Both the position numbers and the translations under genes were made by a program. From Bacillus sp. NP157 (lineage in GTDB: Bacteria > Pseudomonadota > Gammaproteobacteria > Xanthomonadales > Rhodanobacteraceae), in NCBI GenBank assembly GCA_018889975.1, contig CP076546.1, forward strand, positions 310,001 to 374,000: DNA of 64,000 nucleotides. Direction: 5' to 3'. Below the pieces are notes generated by a model. The model ran no database searches. It was given only the letters and a program-made list of their open reading frames with translations, and was not told where the DNA came from. Each line of letters opens with the position of its first letter. The first letter of the stretch is position 1. This document shows positions 18,386 through 27,567 of the stretch, in pieces.

Positions 18386-19621
18386 TTACTGCTTGCCGGC
18401 AGGGGCGGCCGAGGAGCCCGCCTGTGCCGGGGCCGCGCCAGCGGCAGGCTGCTGCTGGGCAGGCTGCGCGTTGACCGGCGCGTTGTCCTTCGCCTTGGGC
18501 ACGCCCTCGACGATGACCTTGTCGCCGGGCTGCAGGCCACCGGTCACGACCCAGTTAGAGCCGCTGATGCGGTCGGTCTGGATCGGGTGGCGGATGGCGG
18601 CCGACTCGATGGTCTTTTCCTGGCCGCTCTGCGGGTCCTTCACCTTGGCGGTGCCAACGACCATCACGTAGGCCGAGTTGGAATCGCGCAGCACCGCGGT
18701 CTGCGGCACAAGGTAGACGTTATGCAGGTCGCCCAGGGTGGCCTTCACGGTCACGAACTGGCCGGGCAGCAGGCGCTGGCCGGGGTTGGCGAGCAGTGCG
18801 CGCAGGTCGGTGGTGCCGGTCTGCGGGTTCACCGTGGCCGACGAGAAGTCGAGCTGGCCGGCTTCGCCGAAGTCCGAGCCGTCCGGCAACTGGATGCGCA
18901 CCTTCGACTGGTCGGTGGCCGACAGCGTGGCGGCGCCCTTGGCAGCGGCGGTGCGCAGCGTGTCCAGGTCCGACACGGACATGCTGAAGTTGATGTAGAC
19001 CTTGTCCAGCTCGTCCACCTGGGTGAGCAGGGTGGTGTCACCCTGGCCAACCAGTGCGCCTTCGGTCACCTGCTGCTTGCCGGCGCGGCCGTCGATCGGC
19101 GAGCGCACGTCGGTAAAGCCCAGGTTGATGCGGGCCGACTGCACGGCGGCATCGGCCTGCTTGACGGCGGCATTGGAGGTGCGTTCGGTCGCCTCGGCGG
19201 TGTCGAGGTCGGCGCGCGACACGTAGTTCTTGCCGATCAGGCCACGGGCACGGTCGGCCTGGGCCTTGCTGTTCACCGCCGTGGCCTTCGCCGAGGCGAG
19301 GTTGGCCAGCTGGGCGTCCAGTTCGGCCTGCAGCGGCGCCGGGTCGATCTTGAACAGCGACTGGCCGGCCTTCACGTCCGTGCCTTCGTCATACAGGCGA
19401 TGCAGGAGGATGCCCGGTACGCGTGCGCGGACGTCGGCCGTACGGTACGAAGACACGCGCCCGACCTGGTCCTGGACCAGCGGGACGTCCTGCGGCTGTA
19501 CGGTGATGACACCCACCTGCGGCGGGGGCGGTTGCTGCGGGGCTTCCTGCTTGTGGCAGGCGGCAAGCGCGACGATGAGGCCAGCGGCCAGCAGGGTGGT
19601 GCGCATGGGCAGGGGTTTCAT
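18386..19621 (-). CDS. RND periplasmic adaptor lipoprotein, AcrA/MexA type
   Basis: 411 residues. A lipoprotein signal peptide ends in the lipobox LAAC at Cys22, anchoring the mature protein to the inner membrane. The order barrel-sandwich / alpha-hairpin (about 95-170, heptad-rich) / beta-barrel matches membrane fusion proteins. The C-terminus is Ala/Gln/Pro-rich. It links the RND pump to the outer-membrane channel. Its start overlaps the TetR stop (ATGA), and the pump gene starts 12 bp downstream. No outer-membrane channel gene is in this operon. Confidence 0.94.
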   Translation of the reverse strand: MKPLPMRTTLLAAGLIVALAACHKQEAPQQPPPPQVGVITVQPQDVPLVQDQVGRVSSYRTADVRARVPGILLHRLYDEGTDVKAGQSLFKIDPAPLQAELDAQLANLASAKATAVNSKAQADRARGLIGKNYVSRADLDTAEATERTSNAAVKQADAAVQSARINLGFTDVRSPIDGRAGKQQVTEGALVGQGDTTLLTQVDELDKVYINFSMSVSDLDTLRTAAAKGAATLSATDQSKVRIQLPDGSDFGEAGQLDFSSATVNPQTGTTDLRALLANPGQRLLPGQFVTVKATLGDLHNVYLVPQTAVLRDSNSAYVMVVGTAKVKDPQSGQEKTIESAAIRHPIQTDRISGSNWVVTGGLQPGDKVIVEGVPKAKDNAPVNAQPAQQQPAAGAAPAQAGSSAAPAGKQ

Positions 19622-20274
19622 GAGAACTCCGTTCCTTTTCCAGGTTTCTTGTTCGTTCGCGGCCGGGCATCCGGGAGGATGTCGTACGCGTGCATAAATA
19701 CGGTGACGGCGTGGCGGGCCCAGTCGTCCTGCGCCTTGGGCCCCCTCGCGCGCAAGCCAAACAGGCGGCGGTCCCCTTCCAGCCCATGCAACATGGACAG
19801 GAACAGCTCCGCTGCCACGTCCGGGTCCTCCCGGCGCATCTCGCCGTTATCCATCGCCTCGGCCATGCAACTGGACAGCCGGGACGCCACGGTTTCGATC
19901 GCCGTACGGAAGAATGTCCGCGCGGCGCCTGGAAAACGGGGCGCCTCTGCGATCAGCATCCGCCCAAGGGCGACGTTGTCGTGGTCCATCACGTGGGTCT
20001 GGTGCGCCTGGGCCAACGCCAGTAGCGTGGCGGCCAGGCCGCGGCGCTCCGGGGAGAGGCTCGCGTGCAAGGGAAGGACAAGTTGTTCGACGGCAGCGTG
20101 GAAGAGGGTGTCCTTGTTTTCGAAATGCGCGTACACGGTCTGCTTGGATACCCCCGCCTCGCGGGCCACGGCCCCCATGCTGACGCGATATCCGTCGCGC
20201 AGGAACAGTGAGCACGCCGCCTGGAGCACCCGTTGTTGCCGGTTTGGCGCCGGGAGGTTATCCAGGTGAGACAT
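19618..20274 (-). CDS. TetR/AcrR-family repressor of the efflux operon
   Basis: 218 residues. The N-terminal TetR helix-turn-helix is at about 14-60 (QRVLQAACSLFLRDGYRVSM; VSKQTVYAHFENKDTLF), followed by an all-helical ligand-binding domain. It is first in the operon and overlaps the adaptor gene by 4 bp, so it probably represses its own operon and is released by pump substrates. A CTGGAC-N6-GTCCAG inverted repeat 12 bp upstream of the start is the likely operator. Confidence 0.9.
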   Translation of the reverse strand: MSHLDNLPAPNRQQRVLQAACSLFLRDGYRVSMGAVAREAGVSKQTVYAHFENKDTLFHAAVEQLVLPLHASLSPERRGLAATLLALAQAHQTHVMDHDNVALGRMLIAEAPRFPGAARTFFRTAIETVASRLSSCMAEAMDNGEMRREDPDVAAELFLSMLHGLEGDRRLFGLRARGPKAQDDWARHAVTVFMHAYDILPDARPRTNKKPGKGTEFS

Positions 20275-20285
20275 AGCTGTACCTG

Positions 20286-20303
20286 CTGGACTATACCGTC
20301 CAG
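20286..20303. promoter_or_regulatory. Candidate TetR operator overlapping the -10 of the efflux operon
   Basis: CTGGAC-TATACC-GTCCAG has perfect 6-bp arms. On the minus strand the centre reads GGTATAGT, giving a -10-like TATAGT inside the site. It is placed to block transcription of the tetR-adaptor-pump operon. Confidence 0.6.
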
Positions 20304-20540
20304 TTTAGAATCTCCCCCGGACCAGCGTCAACGGGCATGAGTGCCATTCGCACGCGAATTGTTGCGTCGCACATTCCGTGCCAGCCGTGTGGGCATGCAG
20401 CACCCGACGCCGGTTCCTTGATATATGCCGCGCTGCGGTGAATTTAGCTGCAATAAGCATCGCCGTTGGTGTGGCCCAATGACACGTGCGGGAGCTATCC
20501 TTTTACGGTTTTCCCAACTTCCCCACATCGATATCCGCCC

Positions 20541-23500
20541 ATGAATGCGATTCGCTCGGCCGAGAATGGCCAGTTCCAGACGCACGTTTTCGATGAACTG
20601 AAGAAAATCGACTACCCCGCGGAGCGCCTCAATGAAGCGCGCTTCTTCATCGACGCCTTCTTCGAGCGCATGGCGGAGGCTGACCATGCCCTGCACACGC
20701 CCGCTCGCTGGGCTGCCCTGATCGCCGACCTTCTGGCCTTCGCGCGCCAGCGCGCCCCCGGCAAGGCCAGCGTCCGGGTCTATAACCCGGGCGTCACCGG
20801 CACCCGTGCCGTGATCGAAGTCGTCACCGACGACATGCCGTTCCTGGTCGACACCGTGTCGATGGTGGCCGCGGCGCATGCCGACATCCACGCGATCATC
20901 CACCCGGTCGTCCCGGTGACGCGCTCGGCCGCCGGCCAGCTGGAAGCCATGGGGGTCGGCGAGCACGCCGAATCGATCATGCGTTTCGAGATCGACCGGA
21001 TCGACGACACCGAGCTGGACACCGTGAAGGCCAGCGTCGAAACCGCCCTCGCCGACGTTCGTGAGGCCGTGGTCGACTGGCGCGCGATGCGCGCGAAGAT
21101 GAACGAGGTCGCCGATGACCTCGGCAAGCGCGCCCTCCCGTATACCGCGGAAGAAGTGCACGAGGCTTCGGATTTCCTCCGCTGGGTCGCCGATAACCAC
21201 TTCACCTTCATGGGTTACCGTGAATACGAAGTGGCGGCCGACGCCGGCGACGAAGTGCTGAAGACCGTCGAAGGCTCGGGCCTTGGCATCCTGCGCACCG
21301 CGGAGCGTTCGCTCGCACCGCGTTCGCTGCGCACGCTGGTGGCCAGCGAGCTGCCGCGCTCGGGTTCCACCGACGCGATCATCCTGACCAAGACCAACGC
21401 CCGCTCGCCGATCCATCGCGCGGGCTACATGGACTACATCGGCGTGCTTCGCTTCGACGCCAACGGCCGCCCGGCCGCGGAGCAGCGCTTCCTGGGCCTG
21501 TTCTCGTCGAATGCCTACATGGCCCATCCGCAGCACGTCCCGCTGGTGCGCGACAAGTGCGAAGCCGTGATGACCCGCTCGGGCCTGAAGCGCGATTCGC
21601 ATTCGGGCAAGGCGCTGCAGCACATCCTCGATACCCTGCCGCGCGACGAACTGTTCCAGTGCAGCACCGACGAGCTGTTCGCGCTGGCCTCCGGCCTGCT
21701 CGAGCTGGCCCAGCGCACCCGCACCCGCCTGTTCATCCGCCGCGACAGCTACGGCCGGTTCTTCTCCTGCCTGGTCTACATCCCGCGCGATCGTTTCAAC
21801 ACCACGGTGCGCGAGCGCGTGGAAGCCGTGCTGCGCGAAGCGTTCCACGGCGAGCACGTGGATTCGGCCGTGTTGATGGGCGAATCGGCGCTGGTCCGCC
21901 TGCACGTCACCGTGCGTCCGCGCATCGGCGACCACCCGGCTTACGACGCGGCCGACATCGAGTCGAAGATCGTGTCGATCGCGCGTAACTGGTACGACGA
22001 ACTGCGCGACCAGCTGGTCGCGACCGCTGGCGAGCAGCCGGGCATCATCCTCGCCAATCGCTATGGCAAGGCGCTGCCGGCCGGTTACGTGGACGAAGTC
22101 TCGCCGGCCGTGGCCGCGGCCGACGTACGCGCGCTGGCTGGCCTGGATGGCCCCGACGCCATCAGCATGTCGTTCTACCACCCGCCGCATCGCCCGGAAG
22201 AGCTGCGCTTCAAGGTCTACCGTTCCGGCTCGGACATCGCCCTTTCCGAAGTGTTGCCGCAGCTGGAAAACCTCGGCCTGCGCGTGCTCACCGAGCACAT
22301 GTATGAAGTGAAGCTGGGCGACGCCGCCCTGTTCATCCAGGACTTCGAGGTGCAGCCGGTCGGCCGCCTCGCGTTCGACGTGGCGCAGGTTGGCAGCATC
22401 TTCGAAGATGCCTTCGAGCAGATCTGGCGTGGCAACGCCGAGAACGACGGCTTCAACCGCCTGGTGCTGGGCGCGAAGCTCAACTGGCGCCAGGTCGCCA
22501 TCCTGCGCGGCTACTGCAAGTACCTGCTGCAGACCGGCGTGGCGTTCTCGCAGGCGTACATGGAAGACGCCCTGAACCGCTACCCGGCCATTGCCGGCCT
22601 GATCATCGAGATGTTCAACGCGCGCTTCGATCCACGCCGCGAAAGCCTCGATGGCGACCAGCGCAAGCGTGCCGAGGAACTGCTCTCGCACGAAATGCAC
22701 GCGCTGATGGACCCGGAAACCCTGGCCGCGCACCCTGGCCTGATCGGCAACCTGATCGCCTCGCTGGCACTGCCGCGCGAGCAGCAGGCCACGGCCGTCG
22801 AGGAGGCCATCAACGCGCTGCTCGACAACGTGTCCAGCCTCGACGAAGACCGCATCCTGCGCAGCTTCATCTCGCTGGTCCACGCCACCCTGCGGACCAG
22901 CTTCTTCCAGGCCTGGGACGGCAGCTTCCGCGCCTACATCGCCTTCAAGTTCGATTCGCACAAGGTCCCCGAGCTGGCCAAGCCGGTGCCGTTCCGCGAA
23001 ATCTTCGTCTACGCCCCGCGCGTGGAAGGCATCCACCTGCGCTTCGGTTCCGTCGCCCGCGGCGGCCTGCGCTGGTCGGACCGCCGCGAAGATTTCCGCA
23101 CGGAAGTGCTCGGCCTGGTCAAGGCGCAGATGGTGAAGAACACCGTCATCGTGCCGGTCGGCTCGAAGGGCGGCTTCTTCGTCAAGCGTCCGCCCGTGGG
23201 CGGCGATCGCGACGCACAGCTGGCCGAGGGCATCGCGTGCTATCGCATGTTCATCAACGGCCTGCTCGACATCACCGACAACCTGGTCGAAGGCAAGGTC
23301 GTCCCGCCGCACGATGTGGTTCGCCATGACAACGACGACCCCTACCTGGTCGTTGCCGCGGACAAGGGCACGGCCACGTTCTCGGATATCGCCAACGCGA
23401 TCTCCACCGAGCACGGCTTCTGGCTGGACGACGCCTTCGCCTCGGGCGGCTCCAACGGTTACGACCACAAGGGCATGGGCATCACGGCCAATGGCGCGTG

Positions 23501-25463
23501 GGAGTCGGTCAAGCGCCACTTCCGTGCCATGGGCCGGGATAGCCAGACCCAGGACTTCACCACGGTGGGCGTGGGCGACATGTCCGGCGACGTGTTCGGC
23601 AACGGCATGCTGCTCTCTGAGCACATCCGCCTGCTGGCTGCGTTCGACCACCGGCACATCTTCCTCGACCCGAACCCGGATGCGGCGAAGAGCTTCGTCG
23701 AGCGCCAGCGCATGTTCGCGCTGCCGCGTTCCTCGTGGGAGGACTACGACAAGTCGCTGATCTCCGCCGGTGGCGGTGTCTATCCGCGCACCGCCAAGTC
23801 GATCCCCGTGTCAGCCGAGGCGAAGGCCGCGCTGGGCATCCGCTCGGAAGGCACGCACATGGCGCCGAACGACCTGCTGTCGGCGATCCTGAAGGCACCG
23901 GTCGACCTGCTGTGGAACGGCGGTATCGGTACCTACGTGAAGGCCACCAGCGAGACGCATGCGGAAGTCGGCGATCGCGCCAACAACGCGCTGCGTGTCA
24001 ACGGCAACGAGCTGCGCTGCAAGGTGGTGGGCGAGGGCGGCAACCTGGGCATGACGCAGAAGGGCCGCATCGAGGCCGCCCAGGCCGGCGTGCTGCTCAA
24101 CACCGACTTCATCGACAACTCCGCCGGCGTGGACACCTCCGACCACGAGGTGAACATCAAGATCCTGCTGAACGATGCCGTCCAGCGTGGCGAGCTCACC
24201 TTCGAAGGTCGCAACAAGCAGCTCGCCGAGATGACCGATGAAGTCGGCCGCCTCGTGCTGTGGGACAACTATCGCCAGAACCAGGCCATCACCGTGATGG
24301 AGCACCAGTCGGTGCGCCGCCTGGGTTCGATGGCGCACTTCATCAGCACGCTGGAAGCCGAAGGGCTGCTCGATCGCCAGGTGGAGTCGCTGCCGACCTC
24401 GGCCGAGCTGACCGAGCGCAAGCAGCGTGGCCAGGGCATGACCCGTCCGGAGCTGTCGGTGCTGCTGTCGTACGACAAGATCCGCCTGTTCCAGCAGTTG
24501 CTCGATTCGGACGTGCCGGAAGATCCGTACCTGTCGCGCGAGCTGGTCCGCTACTTCCCCGTGCCGCTGCACGAAAAGTACGCCGGGCACATGCAGCGCC
24601 ATCGCCTGAAGCGCGAGATCATCGCCACCGCCGTGACCAATTCCACGGTCAACCGCATGGGCGCGACGTTCATGATGCGCATGCAGGAAGACACCGGCCA
24701 CGGCCCGGCGGCGATCGCCAAGGCCTACACCGCCGCCCGCGAAATCCTCGACGCCCGCGACCTGTGGGCCGAACTGGAGGCGCTGGACGGCAAGGTGGCC
24801 GAGGACACGCAGATCGACGCGATCCTGCAGATCTGGTCGCTGCTGCGCCACCTCACCCGCTGGCTGCTCAACCGTCCGGGCGGCTCGCTGGACATCGCGG
24901 CCAACGTCGACCGCTATGCGGCCGAGGTGACCACGCTGCGCAAGGCGTTGCCGGATGCCCTGACCGACACCGGTCGCGGTGACTTCAGCGCGAGCCAGGA
25001 AAAGTGGGAAGGCCTGGACGTGCCGGCCGAGCTGGCCGTCCGCCTCGCCCGCATCCCGGTGCTGCGCGCAGCGCTGGACATGGTCGAGGTGTCCAAGCAG
25101 AGCGGCAAGGACATGGCCACCGTGGCGCGCGTGTTCTACGAACTGGGCGAGGCCCTGGACCTGGAGTGGCTGCGCGGCCAGATCGAAGCGCTGCCGGTGG
25201 AAGGTGCATGGCACGCCCAGGCCCGCGGTTCGCTGCTGGACGAGCTCAACGCCCAGCATCGTGCGCTGGCCCTGCAGGTGCTCGCCATCGCCGGCGATCG
25301 TTCCGACATCAGCCCGGTCAAGGCCTGGCTGGAACGCGACGACGCCACGCTGAAGTACACCCGCACGATGCTTGCCGAGATCCTGACCCAGAACGCCGAC
25401 TACCCGATCGCATCGGTCGCCGTCCGCCGCCTGGCCCAGCTGGCCCAGATCCCCGTCACCTGA
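20541..25463 (+). CDS. gdhB: NAD-specific glutamate dehydrogenase, large (about 180 kDa) type
   Basis: 1640 residues, the length class of the Pseudomonas/Xanthomonas NAD-GDH (PF05088). The N-terminal third carries ACT-like regulatory segments. The catalytic core is about 780-1180, with RGGLRWSDRREDFRTEVLGL and NTVIVPVGSKGGF around the substrate lysine, and a Rossmann region after it. It oxidises glutamate to 2-oxoglutarate and ammonia with NAD+, mainly for amino-acid catabolism. The ATG at 20541 is preferred; an in-frame start at 20466 adds 25 unrelated residues. The gene stands alone, divergent from the TetR gene. Confidence 0.95.
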   Translation: MNAIRSAENGQFQTHVFDELKKIDYPAERLNEARFFIDAFFERMAEADHALHTPARWAALIADLLAFARQRAPGKASVRVYNPGVTGTRAVIEVVTDDMPFLVDTVSMVAAAHADIHAIIHPVVPVTRSAAGQLEAMGVGEHAESIMRFEIDRIDDTELDTVKASVETALADVREAVVDWRAMRAKMNEVADDLGKRALPYTAEEVHEASDFLRWVADNHFTFMGYREYEVAADAGDEVLKTVEGSGLGILRTAERSLAPRSLRTLVASELPRSGSTDAIILTKTNARSPIHRAGYMDYIGVLRFDANGRPAAEQRFLGLFSSNAYMAHPQHVPLVRDKCEAVMTRSGLKRDSHSGKALQHILDTLPRDELFQCSTDELFALASGLLELAQRTRTRLFIRRDSYGRFFSCLVYIPRDRFNTTVRERVEAVLREAFHGEHVDSAVLMGESALVRLHVTVRPRIGDHPAYDAADIESKIVSIARNWYDELRDQLVATAGEQPGIILANRYGKALPAGYVDEVSPAVAAADVRALAGLDGPDAISMSFYHPPHRPEELRFKVYRSGSDIALSEVLPQLENLGLRVLTEHMYEVKLGDAALFIQDFEVQPVGRLAFDVAQVGSIFEDAFEQIWRGNAENDGFNRLVLGAKLNWRQVAILRGYCKYLLQTGVAFSQAYMEDALNRYPAIAGLIIEMFNARFDPRRESLDGDQRKRAEELLSHEMHALMDPETLAAHPGLIGNLIASLALPREQQATAVEEAINALLDNVSSLDEDRILRSFISLVHATLRTSFFQAWDGSFRAYIAFKFDSHKVPELAKPVPFREIFVYAPRVEGIHLRFGSVARGGLRWSDRREDFRTEVLGLVKAQMVKNTVIVPVGSKGGFFVKRPPVGGDRDAQLAEGIACYRMFINGLLDITDNLVEGKVVPPHDVVRHDNDDPYLVVAADKGTATFSDIANAISTEHGFWLDDAFASGGSNGYDHKGMGITANGAWESVKRHFRAMGRDSQTQDFTTVGVGDMSGDVFGNGMLLSEHIRLLAAFDHRHIFLDPNPDAAKSFVERQRMFALPRSSWEDYDKSLISAGGGVYPRTAKSIPVSAEAKAALGIRSEGTHMAPNDLLSAILKAPVDLLWNGGIGTYVKATSETHAEVGDRANNALRVNGNELRCKVVGEGGNLGMTQKGRIEAAQAGVLLNTDFIDNSAGVDTSDHEVNIKILLNDAVQRGELTFEGRNKQLAEMTDEVGRLVLWDNYRQNQAITVMEHQSVRRLGSMAHFISTLEAEGLLDRQVESLPTSAELTERKQRGQGMTRPELSVLLSYDKIRLFQQLLDSDVPEDPYLSRELVRYFPVPLHEKYAGHMQRHRLKREIIATAVTNSTVNRMGATFMMRMQEDTGHGPAAIAKAYTAAREILDARDLWAELEALDGKVAEDTQIDAILQIWSLLRHLTRWLLNRPGGSLDIAANVDRYAAEVTTLRKALPDALTDTGRGDFSASQEKWEGLDVPAELAVRLARIPVLRAALDMVEVSKQSGKDMATVARVFYELGEALDLEWLRGQIEALPVEGAWHAQARGSLLDELNAQHRALALQVLAIAGDRSDISPVKAWLERDDATLKYTRTMLAEILTQNADYPIASVAVRRLAQLAQIPVT

Positions 25464-25516
25464 CGGGGATCGATCCCGCGCCTGCCCCGATGCCGCTGCA
25501 CCTACGGGTGTCGGTG

Positions 25517-25540
25517 TCGCGCGCAGGCGCGCTCCTACAG
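25517..25540 (-). repeat. REP-like intergenic repeat, copy 2
   Basis: On the minus strand it reads CTGTAGGAGCGCGCCTGCGC followed by GCGA, the same core as copy 1. It lies between the glutamate dehydrogenase and NAD kinase genes. Confidence 0.78.
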
Positions 25541-25591
25541 TTTTGGCGGTTCGTGGGCTAAGCTGGCCGCTGGTCCTCCAAGCCGTCCTTC

Positions 25592-26350
25592 ATGCGCCTA
25601 GCCTTCGTAGCCAGCGAAACAGACGTCGCCCAACGCGCCCGCCATGCGCTGGTGAAGCTTTACGGTGGCGTGGAGCCGGCGGACGCGGAAATCATCGTGT
25701 CGCTCGGTGGTGACGGCTTCATGCTGCGCACGCTGCACGCGCACCGCACGCTTGGCATCCCGTTCTACGGCATGAAGCTGGGGCGCCTCGGCTTCCTCAT
25801 GAACAAGCACGACACCGAGAGCCTGGTCGAGCGAATCGAGCGGGCCCATCCCGCGGTGTTGCATCCGTTGGAAATGCACAGCACCTGCTGCGATGGCGTG
25901 GAACACCGCGCACTCGCGTTCAACGAAGTGGCCTTGCTGCGCCAGAGCAACCAGGCGGCGCACCTGCAGGTACGCCTCAACGGCGAGGTGAAACTCGACG
26001 AGCTGGTCTGCGACGGCATCCTCGTGGCCACGCCGGCAGGCTCCACGGCCTACAACCTCTCGGCCCACGGCCCGATCCTGCCGCTGGACGCCAATGTGCT
26101 GGCGCTGACGCCGATCAGCCCGTTCCGCCCACGCCGCTGGCGTGGCGCGATCCTGCCGCACGCGACGAAGGTCGGGTTCGACACGAAGGATCCGAACAAG
26201 CGCCCGATCAGCGCCACCGCGGATTTCCACGAGGTGCGCGACGTACGCAGCGTCGAGATCCGCCAGAGCCGCCGCCACGGCGTACGCCTCCTGTTCGATC
26301 CCGAACACAACCTGCAGCAACGCATCCTCGACGAACAGTTCGCAGGCTAA
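25592..26350 (+). CDS. nadK: NAD kinase
   Basis: 252 residues, at the short end of bacterial NadK. It has the family GGDG motif at 39-42 (SLGGDGFMLRTLH), an NE motif (AFNEVALLR), and the glycine-rich ATPAGSTAYNLSAHGPIL segment that shapes the NAD site. It phosphorylates NAD to NADP using ATP or polyphosphate in the cytosol. It starts 51 bp after the REP repeat and ends 12 bp before the 5'-nucleotidase gene, so the two are probably cotranscribed. Confidence 0.95.
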   Translation: MRLAFVASETDVAQRARHALVKLYGGVEPADAEIIVSLGGDGFMLRTLHAHRTLGIPFYGMKLGRLGFLMNKHDTESLVERIERAHPAVLHPLEMHSTCCDGVEHRALAFNEVALLRQSNQAAHLQVRLNGEVKLDELVCDGILVATPAGSTAYNLSAHGPILPLDANVLALTPISPFRPRRWRGAILPHATKVGFDTKDPNKRPISATADFHEVRDVRSVEIRQSRRHGVRLLFDPEHNLQQRILDEQFAG

Positions 26351-26362
26351 CCCCACGCCCCC

Positions 26363-27307
26363 ATGAATTCCCCTGACACCGACAACTCGTCCACCAACGC
26401 CCACGCCGACGCCTCCGTCCAGGACAACCGTCTCGTCGTCGCCATCTCCTCGCGCGCGCTGTTCGACATGGGCAGCAGCCACGAGCTGTTCGAACGGGAC
26501 GGGCTGGACGCCTACCGCGCCTTCCAGATCGAGCACGAAGACGAACTGCTGAAGCCCGGCGTGGCGTTCCCGCTGGTGCAGAAACTGCTCGACCTCAACA
26601 AGCTCTCCGGCGACCTGCCGGCCGTGGAAGTCATCCTGCTGTCGCGTAACTCAGGCGACACCGGCCTGCGCATCTTCAACGCCATCCAGCACTACGGCCT
26701 GGGCATCTCCCGCGCAGCCTTCACCAGTGGCGCGCCGACCTCCGATTACATCGCGCCGTTCAAGGCCGATCTGTTCCTCTCGGCGAACGCCGAAGACGTG
26801 GGCCGCGCCTTGCGCGCCGGCGTTGCCGCCGCGACGATCCTGCCGTCGACCGCGCCGCCGCGTTCCACCGAGCAGCTGCGCATCGCCTTCGACGGCGACG
26901 CGGTGATCTTCGGTGACGAAGGCGAGCGTGTCTCGAAAGAGCAGGGCCTCGACGCGTTCCATCGCAACGAGTCCGAGCTCTGGGCCGAACCGCTTTCCGG
27001 CGGTCCGTTCCGCGGCTTCCTGTCGGCATTGCATCGCCTGCAGGCCGCGTTCCCGGCCGAAACCTCGCCGATCCGCACGGCGCTGGTCACCGCGCGCTCC
27101 GCACCCGCGCACAAACGCGTGATCCTAACCCTGCGCCGCTGGGGCGTCCGCATCGACGAAGCGCTGTTCCTGGGTGGTCGCGACAAGGGCCCGTTCCTGG
27201 ACGCCTTCGGCGCCGACATCTTCTTCGACGACAGCCCGGCCAACGTCGAATCCGCCCGCCGCCACGTCGCCACCGGCCACGTCCCGCATGGCGTTAGCAA
27301 CACCTGA
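26363..27307 (+). CDS. Cytosolic 5'-nucleotidase, type 1A-like
   Basis: 314 residues matching the 5'-nucleotidase family PF06189 (NT5C1-like). Recognisable segments are SSRALFDM near residue 30, VILLSRNSGDTGLR at about 90-105, RIAFDGDAVIFGDE at about 172-186, and a HAD-like end with FFDDSPANVESAR. Members dephosphorylate AMP or other nucleoside monophosphates in the cytoplasm. It follows nadK after 12 bp. The first 20 or so residues are low-complexity and polar; a later start cannot be excluded. Confidence 0.88.
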   Translation: MNSPDTDNSSTNAHADASVQDNRLVVAISSRALFDMGSSHELFERDGLDAYRAFQIEHEDELLKPGVAFPLVQKLLDLNKLSGDLPAVEVILLSRNSGDTGLRIFNAIQHYGLGISRAAFTSGAPTSDYIAPFKADLFLSANAEDVGRALRAGVAAATILPSTAPPRSTEQLRIAFDGDAVIFGDEGERVSKEQGLDAFHRNESELWAEPLSGGPFRGFLSALHRLQAAFPAETSPIRTALVTARSAPAHKRVILTLRRWGVRIDEALFLGGRDKGPFLDAFGADIFFDDSPANVESARRHVATGHVPHGVSNT

Positions 27308-27319
27308 ACGATGATCCCA

Positions 27320-27343
27320 CTGTAGGAGCGGCCCTGGCCGCGA
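27320..27343 (+). repeat. REP-like intergenic repeat, copy 3
   Basis: CTGTAGGAGCGGCCCTGGCC followed by GCGA, a variant core (GCGGCCCTGGCCGC) in the opposite orientation to copies 1 and 2. It follows the 5'-nucleotidase stop. Confidence 0.72.
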
Positions 27344-27427
27344 CATCTCCTCGCGAGGCGTCAAACGATATGTCGACGTGCCACAAGCGACACGCTTGAG
27401 GTCCTTGGTATAGACTGACGCCTGGGC

Positions 27428-27443
27428 GCGTACTAAAGTACGC
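27428..27443. other. Short perfect inverted repeat before the 86-bp repeat
   Basis: GCGTACT-AA-AGTACGC, with 7-bp arms and a 2-bp centre, ends 3 bp before the first copy of the 86-bp repeat. It has no equivalent at the second copy. It could be an operator or a hairpin. Confidence 0.45.
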
Positions 27444-27446
27444 CTC

Positions 27447-27567
27447 AGACGCCAAAGCCGGATGGCCACAAGCCAGCGTCGCCTGCCACCCAGTGGCTCC
27501 GCCCGGTGCGGACGCAAGAGGTTTTCGGACTACGGAGCCCCGCACTGCGGGGCTTTCGCTTATCTAG
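27447..27567 (+). ncRNA. Structured 86-bp repeat plus hairpin, copy A (candidate small RNA)
   Basis: Bases 27447-27532 are identical to 28335-28420. Internal hairpins are possible (GCCAC-CCA-GTGGC and CCGC-CCGGT-GCGG). The unit ends in GGAGCCCCGC-ACT-GCGGGGCTTT (27534-27556), followed by CGCTTATCTAG. The polarity of the T-rich tail favours plus-strand transcription. The TAG stop of the minus-strand gene 27564-28124 lies inside the terminal TCTAG. Transcription is not proven; the same DNA could be a repeat flank of a mobile or duplicated cassette. Confidence 0.45.
27534..27560 (+). terminator. Terminator-like hairpin of repeat copy A
   Basis: A 10-bp stem GGAGCCCCGC/GCGGGGCTTT with ACT loop; the two outer pairs are G:U. 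It is followed by a modestly T-rich CGCTT. Copy B has the same stem with changed outer pairs and loop. Confidence 0.5.

Noticed and set aside
16037-20269. A 1410-codon plus-strand frame across the RND and adaptor genes
   Set aside because: It crosses three well-supported minus-strand genes and has only shadow composition.
20328-23657. A 1109-codon open frame antisense to the glutamate dehydrogenase gene
   Set aside because: It is a GC-rich shadow of the strongly supported plus-strand gene; its protein is Arg/His/Gly-rich with no recognisable domain.
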